Position numbers and translations under genes: made by a program
Notes under the pieces: model-generated
Told to the model about the DNA's origin: nothing
The model's database searches: none
The model's input: only the letters and a program-made list of their open reading frames with translations
DNA from: Victivallaceae bacterium
GTDB lineage: Bacteria; Verrucomicrobiota; Lentisphaeria; Victivallales; Victivallaceae
Assembly: GCA_016292515.1 (NCBI GenBank)
Contig: JAEDIJ010000022.1
Span: 1 to 31,368 of the forward strand
Length of the DNA stretch: 31,368 nt
Direction: 5' to 3'
In this document: piece by piece, positions 26,203 to 31,368 of the stretch
How positions within the stretch are numbered: the stretch's first letter is position 1
Layout: each line of letters starts with the position of its first letter

Positions 26203-26436
26203 TTTGAATCCTCCGGGGACGCCCGAAAATTCGGGCAAACTGCAAACGGGATGGCGGAAGCCGGAGGAGAAATGCGGGATGTCTACCGGATGAGATCCAT
26301 TGCCGGAAACATAGCACGCCCTCCGGCCTCGCACCGTCGGGGAACTGCGTCGTCGCTGTTACTGCTCATATACTCCAGCCTTGGTTAATGGTGAAAATTT
26401 TCCGGTGAACGCCGAAATGGTTTTCACCGCCGTTGA
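26203..26436 (-). promoter_or_regulatory. Long structured leader of corA, candidate translational switch
   Basis: About 233 nt between the predicted start near 26435 and the corA ATG. Minus-strand RNA contains CCUCCGG (anti-SD, 26267-26261) that can pair over 8 bp either with GCCGGAGG upstream (26327-26320) or with the corA ribosome binding site CCGGAGGA (26216-26209). A further hairpin GCCCGA-AUUU-UCGGGC sits at 26221-26236, just before the binding site. A 28-codon reading frame (26369-26283) spans the upstream competitor. I do not recognise the M-box or another known riboswitch. Confidence 0.5.
26283..26369 (-). CDS. Possible leader peptide upstream of corA
   Basis: 28 residues: MSSNSDDAVPRRC, then EAGGRAMFPAMDLIR, then TAG. 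AAGG lies 9 nt before the ATG, and a closer GGAG lies 3 nt before it. It overlaps the sequence that competes for the anti-SD segment and stops 15 nt before that segment, a good place for ribosome-controlled switching. It could be a chance ORF; support is positional only. Confidence 0.3.
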   Translation of the reverse strand: MSSNSDDAVPRRCEAGGRAMFPAMDLIR

Positions 26437-26441
26437 AACGA

Positions 26442-26470
26442 AATATAACCCCCATTGCGGTTTTTGTCAA
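26442..26470 (-). promoter_or_regulatory. Promoter of the corA operon
   Basis: Minus strand: TTGACA (26470-26465), 17-nt spacer, TATATT (26447-26442). -35 perfect, -10 5 of 6. It is back to back with the promoter at 26502-26530; the two -35 hexamers are the outer ends of an inverted repeat (26464-26508). Confidence 0.8.
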
Positions 26471-26501
26471 GAAAAAGAATGCGCTTTTTGGCAAATTCTT
26501 C

Positions 26502-26530
26502 TTGACAACTTTTGCGCAACGGGATATATT
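26502..26530 (+). promoter_or_regulatory. Promoter of the 26539 gene
   Basis: TTGACA (26502-26507), 17-nt spacer, TATATT (26525-26530). The -10 ends only 8 nt before the ATG at 26539, so transcription should start at or next to the start codon. Confidence 0.8.
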
Positions 26531-26538
26531 TTGACATT

Positions 26539-26907
26539 ATGAAAAAAATAAGAATTCTTTTTCTCATATTGTCGTTGACGTTCGTGATGACGCCGCAGGC
26601 GCAGGCGATCGACCCGATCACCCTCGGCATCCTCGCCCCGATCGCATTGCGCGCCGCACAGGCGGCGTCGCCTTACGTCGTGCGCGGATTGAGCAATCTG
26701 GCGCGTTCGAGCGGCTGGATCTTCAAGGATACATTCCGGACTCTTTACCTGCCTTTGGGAATTCTTCAAATGCTCTTTTTGTGGCCGTGGGGATATTTCC
26801 GCAGAGGCTTGATCAATTTCTTCCGGGGGTTGATCTCGCCTTTCAAAATGGTATTCCACTCGCTTTTGTTGCCGGTTTATCTTTTCGGCGTCAAGACCAA
26901 TTTTTAG
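26539..26907 (+). CDS. Small secreted or membrane protein of unknown function, probably leaderless
   Basis: 122 residues. Signal peptide (MKKIRILFLILSLTFVMTPQAQA), followed by hydrophobic and aromatic stretches (LYLPLGILQMLFLWPWGYF, then basic FRRGLINFFRG) that could contact or sit in a membrane. No family recognised. The ATG at 26539 lacks any ribosome binding site because the promoter -10 lies immediately upstream; an alternative TTG at 26512 would lie inside the promoter. One nucleotide separates its stop from the DciA-like gene, so both share this promoter. Confidence 0.7.
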   Translation: MKKIRILFLILSLTFVMTPQAQAIDPITLGILAPIALRAAQAASPYVVRGLSNLARSSGWIFKDTFRTLYLPLGILQMLFLWPWGYFRRGLINFFRGLISPFKMVFHSLLLPVYLFGVKTNF

Positions 26908-26908
26908 T

Positions 26909-27310
26909 ATGGCGTTCGCCCGCAGTAAAATTCCCGCGCTGAAAAAAAGGCGCGACGTTTACCGGTTGCTTGCCGACTGGTACGGCGAAGAACGCGCCGA
27001 AAGCGAGATCGCCGCCCACACGATGAAACCGCGTGCCTTGGGCGATGTGTTGCAGGAGATTTCCTCCGAAATTCTCTCCCCCGACGCGGCGGATTTCGCC
27101 AAACTGGAAAACAAGTGGAGTGCCATCGCCGGCAAAACGGTGGCGAAACTGACAAAAGTGGTCAGTTGCGTCGATCACGTCGTCACACTGGGCGTGCGCC
27201 ACAGCGCGCTGGTGACGGAGTTGCGCCCGTCGCTCGACTTGCTGAAAAACCAAATCAATCAGATGCTCGGCGAGGATTTCTGCCGCGAGATCCGCTTAAC
27301 GGTTATGTGA
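26909..27310 (+). CDS. dciA: DUF721 / DciA-family protein
   Basis: 133 residues. DciA proteins bind the replicative helicase DnaB and help load it in bacteria lacking DnaC or DnaI. Family features: the central WSAIAGKTVAKLTKVV block, a VTLGVRHSALVTELRPSL strand-helix unit, and NQINQMLGEDFCREIRLTV at the end. The N-terminal extension (1-40, basic) is not conserved in my memory of the family. The start follows the previous stop by 1 nt and depends on translational coupling. The 3' end overlaps the convergent ClC gene by 8 nt. Confidence 0.75.
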   Translation: MAFARSKIPALKKRRDVYRLLADWYGEERAESEIAAHTMKPRALGDVLQEISSEILSPDAADFAKLENKWSAIAGKTVAKLTKVVSCVDHVVTLGVRHSALVTELRPSLDLLKNQINQMLGEDFCREIRLTVM

Positions 27311-29123
27311 AAAACTGCGCTTCGCGCACCAGCTTGCGGTACTGTTCAAAAATTTCGTTGCGGAAAACGAATCCGCGGAAAAGATTTTCTTCGTCGATCA
27401 CAGGCAGAAATTCAAACTGGTATTTTTCCATTTTTTCCATCGCGCAGGCGAGATCGTCGTCGATCAGGACGCTGCTGCGCACTTTTTTCATCAAATCGAA
27501 AACGACGAGATTTTCCGCGACGGCGGGATCCAGCAACGCCCCGGTGATCGCCTGACGGCGGATCGTGCCGAGGAGGTGTTTTTTGTCGTCGACGACGGGG
27601 TAGACGAGCATTTTGGGCGCGGAGGAGATCACGGCGGCGACTTCGCCGAAGCGCATTTCCGGCGTCAGGTGTACCGCGCGGACATCGAGGTTGAGGCGCA
27701 CCGGCAGACGTTGAAGCATCGCCCGGTCGGGGTCGTCGGAAATGAGGTGATTGTCCACCAGGACTTTGCGGTAGATCGAGTGGGGTTCCAGTTTTCGCGA
27801 GGCGACCCACGAAACGGCGGAAACGATCATCAGCGGCACCAGCAACGCATAACCGCCGCAGACTTCCGCGATCAGAAAGACTCCGGTCAACGGCGCGCGC
27901 ATCACGGTCGTGAAAACGCCGCACATTCCGACGACGAGGAAGTTCGCTTCGTTGAGGGAAACGATCCCCGTCAGATTGACGATGTGGGCGAAACTGAAAC
28001 CGGTGAATGCCCCGATGAACATCGACGGCGCAAAAATTCCGCCGTCGCCGCCGGCATCGACCGTCAGTACCGAGGCGAGCGATTTCAGAAAGATCGCGGC
28101 GAGCAGTACGAGCGTCAGCCGCCAGCCGGGCGAAAGAAAATCCAACAGCGGCACCGCCGCGATCAGCCGGTCGGTATTGCCGTCAAACGCCCAGTTGATG
28201 AAGCGATACCCTTGTCCCCGGAGCGGCGGAAATATCGTCAGCAAAACGCAGAGCAATAGACCTCCGATGAAAAGCCGCTGCCACGCATTGGGCAGTTTTT
28301 TGCGCAGGAAACCGCTGAAAGCGTAATTGATTTTGATGACGTAAACGCCGACGAGCGCCGTGACTCCGCCGAGCGCGAAATACCACGGCACCGCCGAAAG
28401 GTGCCACGCCTGCGCCGCATCGACCATCGGGACGCCGCCGCCGGGGAAAATGATGCGGGAAACCACGGTGGCGACCGCGCTTGCCATCAGCATCGGAACG
28501 AGCGCGCCGACGCTGAAATGCGGCAATAGCACTTCGACGGCAAAGAGCACGCCGCCGATCGGACTGTTGAAGATCGCCGAGATCGCGGCGGCGGCGCCGC
28601 ATCCGATCAACAGCATCTTGTGCCGCTGATCGATCTTGAAAAACGCGCCGCCGGTCGAGCCGATGGCGGCACCGGAAAGCACGCTCGGCGCTTCCAGTCC
28701 GGCGGAACCGCCCGCACCGACGGCGAGGGCGCTGGAAATCAAATGGGTGAAAACTTCGCGGAACTGGATCCACGTTTTGCGCCGGTGAAGCGCGAGGATG
28801 AGGGGGCTGAGGCTTTTGGCGTAACGCGGCCCCGTAAAGAAACGCTGAAACAAAAAGGAAAACAAAAGACCGAGAAACGGGACGAATATCACGATCCCGA
28901 CCCAGGTGAATTTGCCGTGCCACAGATCGGGGGAGGAGTCAAACCAGATGCCGAGTTTTTCCAACTTGTCGACGAGCGTGTGCAACGCCGCCGCCGCCAA
29001 AGCCGCGCCGATCCCGATCATCACGGAAAGAAAGATCATCAGTGATCGGTCGCCGCAACTGCGGCGCAAGCGTGACGCCGTCAAAGTCACTCGCCGGTGC
29101 GTCTGAAAAAAGAAATCTCTCAT
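27303..29123 (-). CDS. ClC-family chloride channel/transporter with CBS domains
   Basis: 606 residues. ClC proteins are dimeric anion channels or H+/Cl- exchangers. The membrane core (about 25-440) has the motif GGSAGLEAPS with the gating glutamate E144 (E148 in E. coli ClC), FNSPIGGVLFAVEV, and GGIFAPS. The internal proton glutamate (E203 in E. coli) aligns with V198. The canonical GSGIP anion loop is degenerate (AKSLSPL). A pair of cytoplasmic CBS-like domains (about 460-600) follows and may sense nucleotides. The start has a GGGGGGAT stretch 7 nt upstream. Downstream of rpsA on the same strand but separated by a terminator. Confidence 0.88.
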   Translation of the reverse strand: MRDFFFQTHRRVTLTASRLRRSCGDRSLMIFLSVMIGIGAALAAAALHTLVDKLEKLGIWFDSSPDLWHGKFTWVGIVIFVPFLGLLFSFLFQRFFTGPRYAKSLSPLILALHRRKTWIQFREVFTHLISSALAVGAGGSAGLEAPSVLSGAAIGSTGGAFFKIDQRHKMLLIGCGAAAAISAIFNSPIGGVLFAVEVLLPHFSVGALVPMLMASAVATVVSRIIFPGGGVPMVDAAQAWHLSAVPWYFALGGVTALVGVYVIKINYAFSGFLRKKLPNAWQRLFIGGLLLCVLLTIFPPLRGQGYRFINWAFDGNTDRLIAAVPLLDFLSPGWRLTLVLLAAIFLKSLASVLTVDAGGDGGIFAPSMFIGAFTGFSFAHIVNLTGIVSLNEANFLVVGMCGVFTTVMRAPLTGVFLIAEVCGGYALLVPLMIVSAVSWVASRKLEPHSIYRKVLVDNHLISDDPDRAMLQRLPVRLNLDVRAVHLTPEMRFGEVAAVISSAPKMLVYPVVDDKKHLLGTIRRQAITGALLDPAVAENLVVFDLMKKVRSSVLIDDDLACAMEKMEKYQFEFLPVIDEENLFRGFVFRNEIFEQYRKLVREAQFFT

Positions 29124-29142
29124 CGGGCAGGATCCCCCCGGT

Positions 29143-29182
29143 CAAAAAACAAAAGCCGGGCGGAAAAATTTTCCCGTCCGGC
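29143..29182 (-). terminator. Rho-independent terminator of rpsA
   Basis: Stem arms 29155-29163 and 29174-29182, with extra A/T pairing in the loop. On the minus strand one position of the 9-bp arm is A/C-mismatched, while the plus strand has G.U there. On the minus strand it is followed by CTTTTGTTTTTT, which fits termination of rpsA. Confidence 0.75.
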
Positions 29183-29217
29183 TTTGTGTAGTCATGGAAA
29201 CTGAATCAATCGGTTGA

Positions 29218-30954
29218 TCAGTTCAGTTTGAGACCTGCCAGCGACTCGTCGTTGAAGATCTCGCTGACGTCGACCATGTCTTCGCCGGGTTTCAACGCGG
29301 CGGTGTATTCCTCCTCGGCGGCTTTGAGATCCGCTTCGGTGAAGTCTTCGCCGAGCGCCTTGATCGAGAGACCGATGCGGCGTTCTTCGAGGTCGACTTT
29401 GATCACGCGCGCTTCGACGTCATCGCCGATTTTGAGCACATCCTTGACCTTTTCGACGCGGTCGTGGCTGAGCTGCGAAATGTGGATGAGTCCGTCGATC
29501 TTGTTGCTGAGTTCGATGAAAGCACCGAAAACCGCGATCTTGGAAACCTTGCCCTTGACGACGTCGCCGACCTTGTAGAGCTGGTCGATGTTCGCCCAGG
29601 GATCGTCCTCGACCTGTTTGAGACCGAGGGAGATGCGCTGCTGCTCGGGGTTGATTTCGAGGATGACGACTTCAACTTCCTGACCGGGTTTGAGGATCTC
29701 GTTCGGGTTGTTGATCTTGCGGGTCCAGCTCATATCGGAGACGTGGATCATGCCGTCGATGTCGTTTTCGATCTCAACGAAAGCGCCGTAGTTGGTCATA
29801 TTGCGGACTTTGCCGACAATGTGCTTGCCGACGGGGTATTTTTCCGCGAGGACTTCCCACGGATTGCGCTCGTTCTGACGCAGGCCGAGGGAAATTTTGC
29901 GGCTGTCGCGGTCGATGTCGAGCACGACGGCGTCGACTTCCTGACCGGGGGTCAGAATGTCGCTCGCCTTGTTGACGCGCTTGGTCCAGCTCATTTCGGA
30001 AACGTGGATCAGACCCTCGACGCCGGTTTCGATCTCGACAAACGCGCCGTAAGGCATGATGTTGACGACCTTGCCGTGGATCTGGCTGCCTTTGGGATAC
30101 TTCTCGACGACGTCGTCCCACGGATTGCGGGTTTTCTGTTTGAGACCGAGGGAAACGCGGCCCTTTTCCTTGTCGATGCCGATGACGACGATGTCAAGCT
30201 CCTGCCCGACCGAGAGAACTTCGGAGGGATGGGAGATGCGGCCCCAGGAAATATCGGTGATGTGAAGCAGACCGTCGACGCCGCCCAGATCGATGAAAGC
30301 ACCGAAGTCGGTGATGTTTTTGACGATGCCGTGACGGGTCTCGCCGACCGCCATCTCGTCGAGGATCTTGGAACGCTGATCGCGGAGCGACTCGACGAGG
30401 AGTTCGCGGCGGGAAACGACGATGTTGTGACGTTCGGCGTTGATCTTGATGATCTTGACGTCGAATTCCTTGCCGAGATAATCGTCCATGTTGTGGACGG
30501 GGCCCACATCAAGCTGCGAGCCGGGGAGGAAGGCGGAGAAGCCTTCGACGTTGACCATCAGACCGCCCTTGACGCGGTGCTCCATGATGCCCTTGACGAT
30601 GTGGCCTTCGCCGTACTCGTTGGTGATTTTGTTCCACGCCTTGATCGAAAGTGCCTTGGAGAGGCTCAAAGTCGGGGTGTTCTGGCGGTTTTCGATTTCT
30701 TCGAGATAGACCTCGACCTCATCGCCGACGTTGACTTCGTCGTATTTGAGGAATTCACCCGCGGGGACGAAACCTTCGGCCTTGAAGCCGATGTCGACCT
30801 GAACGCCGTCGGGGCGTTTCGCGGTGATTTTGCCGGGGATGATGTCGCCCTTGTTGAAAGAGCGCTGCGTCTCCTTGGAGGCGAGGAGGGATTCCATGCT
30901 TTCCGGAATGTTGCTCAGATCCAGAAAATCGGCTTCGAAGTTGTTTTCTTGCAT
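29218..30954 (-). CDS. rpsA: 30S ribosomal protein S1
   Basis: 578 residues. It binds mRNA and helps initiate translation, especially on mRNAs with weak ribosome binding sites. Six S1 (OB-fold) repeats are visible at about 34-100, 118-187, 203-272, 288-359, 374-446 and 461-532; repeats 3-6 share the (Y/F)GAF(I/V)E/D and GL(I/L)H(I/V)S signatures, and the first two are divergent as in E. coli S1. Length is close to E. coli (557). There is no Shine-Dalgarno sequence; the leader is A-rich, which matches the known self-regulated, SD-poor initiation of rpsA in other bacteria. Monocistronic between its promoter and terminator. Confidence 0.96.
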   Translation of the reverse strand: MQENNFEADFLDLSNIPESMESLLASKETQRSFNKGDIIPGKITAKRPDGVQVDIGFKAEGFVPAGEFLKYDEVNVGDEVEVYLEEIENRQNTPTLSLSKALSIKAWNKITNEYGEGHIVKGIMEHRVKGGLMVNVEGFSAFLPGSQLDVGPVHNMDDYLGKEFDVKIIKINAERHNIVVSRRELLVESLRDQRSKILDEMAVGETRHGIVKNITDFGAFIDLGGVDGLLHITDISWGRISHPSEVLSVGQELDIVVIGIDKEKGRVSLGLKQKTRNPWDDVVEKYPKGSQIHGKVVNIMPYGAFVEIETGVEGLIHVSEMSWTKRVNKASDILTPGQEVDAVVLDIDRDSRKISLGLRQNERNPWEVLAEKYPVGKHIVGKVRNMTNYGAFVEIENDIDGMIHVSDMSWTRKINNPNEILKPGQEVEVVILEINPEQQRISLGLKQVEDDPWANIDQLYKVGDVVKGKVSKIAVFGAFIELSNKIDGLIHISQLSHDRVEKVKDVLKIGDDVEARVIKVDLEERRIGLSIKALGEDFTEADLKAAEEEYTAALKPGEDMVDVSEIFNDESLAGLKLN

Positions 30955-31041
30955 GTTTTTTTGTTTTTCTTTGTTGTTTTTCTTGGTTGAACGAATGTTA
31001 AAAACGGCACCGTGCCGCCTTTAACCGAACTGTAAGTGTAT

Positions 31042-31070
31042 AATATAGTTGCGGTTTGGCAAAAAGTCAA
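31042..31070 (-). promoter_or_regulatory. Promoter of rpsA
   Basis: Minus strand: TTGACT (31070-31065), 17-nt spacer, TATATT (31047-31042). It predicts an A-rich leader of about 80 nt without a ribosome binding site. Confidence 0.75.
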
Positions 31071-31079
31071 ATCGGGGAA

Positions 31080-31100
31080 GTCGCTGCGGGAAGCAGCGAC
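31080..31100. repeat. Perfect 8-bp hairpin
   Basis: GTCGCTGC-GGGAA-GCAGCGAC immediately upstream of the rpsA promoter and at the edge of the repeat-dense block. Confidence 0.7.
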
Positions 31101-31348
31101 AGTTTTAAGTTATAAGTTTTAAGTTTGAAGTGCTATGCAGGGAGCTTTTTCGGCTCCCTGACCCTCCGACAGCGCCGATGCTCGCATCGGCTTAAAAAAA
31201 CAAACGGCAGTACGCATTGACCAAACAATTTGCGTACTGCCGTTTGTTATCGCTCTGTAAGCCGATGCGAGCATCGGCGCATTCAGGGGCACGGGGGCAA
31301 CGCCCCCGTCCAAGCACTTAAAACTTAAAACTTAAATCTTATAACTTT
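31101..31348. repeat. Nested inverted-repeat element
   Basis: Outside to inside: TTTTAAG-type heptamer tracts in opposite orientation (31101-31133 and 31314-31348, ending in GTGC/GCAC); hairpins CAGGGAGC (31138-31160) and ACGGGGGC (31291-31309); a perfect 23-bp inverted repeat (31172-31194 and 31258-31280), each arm itself palindromic around GCCGATGC/GCATCGGC; and a perfect 18-bp hairpin with 14-nt loop (31199-31248). The 64-codon minus-strand ORF across it has no ribosome binding site and is made of the repeats. It may be a MITE-like element or clustered intergenic repeats. Confidence 0.6.
31192..31248 (-). terminator. Probable terminator for a minus-strand gene beyond the window
   Basis: The 18-bp perfect stem (31199-31216 and 31231-31248) is followed on the minus strand by an uninterrupted T tract (31194-31200, seven A on the plus strand). 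This is a classic intrinsic terminator and suggests that a leftward gene ends just right of the window. Confidence 0.6.
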
Positions 31349-31368
31349 CTTTATTCTTTGCTTGCAGA

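Noticed and set aside
26203..26334. N-terminal extension of the CorA-like protein to 26334
   Set aside because: It reads through the hairpins and the ribosome binding site; GGAGG before 26202 and the family start argue against it.
26203..26436. Known M-box (ykoK) magnesium riboswitch
   Set aside because: The conserved core segments I know for the M-box are not visible; only the general layout of a leader switch is.
31119..31313. 64-codon minus-strand ORF at the right end
   Set aside because: Made entirely of the nested palindromes, no ribosome binding site, no recognisable protein.

Overview
The window looks like a chromosomal segment of an anaerobic, Gram-negative bacterium with high G+C at third codon positions. 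My best guess is the Lentisphaerota/Victivallales or a close relative in the PVC group; this is inference from gene content, not a database match. Anaerobic life is shown by an [FeFe]-hydrogenase, an oxygen-sensitive class III ribonucleotide reductase with its radical-SAM activase, and a two-subunit Fe-S fumarase. A murein lytic transglycosylase and several signal peptides fit a Gram-negative envelope. Recurrent promoters are close to TTGACA-N17-TATATT.

Layout. 1-1880: end of a HydB-like subunit and the complete hydrogenase catalytic subunit, then a hairpin. 1910-8386: an SDR-family nucleotide-sugar epimerase, a convergent AraC-type regulator, and, divergent from it, an MFS transporter and a 1069-residue secreted glycoside-hydrolase-like protein, ending in a clear terminator; the last three look like a sugar-use cassette. 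8431-11731 (minus): nrdG-nrdD behind a tandem pair of NrdR boxes; NrdD carries a fused C-terminal glutaredoxin-like domain. 11897-13634: an overlapping TPR / DUF4037 gene pair of unknown function. 13707-15785 (minus): two-subunit fumarase plus a nucleoside deoxyribosyltransferase-like gene. 15822-19964: dnaK-groES-groEL behind a sigma-54-like promoter, with no CIRCE element visible. 20133-20618: a secreted thioredoxin-fold protein. 20619-24607 (minus): aspS, a secreted protein of unknown function, a lytic transglycosylase and a DUF3047 protein. 24642-26470 (minus): a CorA-family transporter with an unusually long structured leader, then a small membrane protein. 26502-27310: a probably leaderless small secreted protein and a DciA/DUF721 protein. 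27303-31070 (minus): a ClC-family protein with CBS domains, and rpsA. 31080-31368: a dense set of nested inverted repeats, part of which is probably a terminator for a minus-strand gene beyond the window.

The points I would check first are the corA leader (an upstream ORF plus two mutually exclusive 8-bp pairings, one of which hides the corA ribosome binding site), the sigma-54-like promoter of the chaperone operon, the nested palindromic element at the right end, the NrdD-glutaredoxin fusion, and the ClC protein with a channel-type valine at the internal proton-glutamate position.
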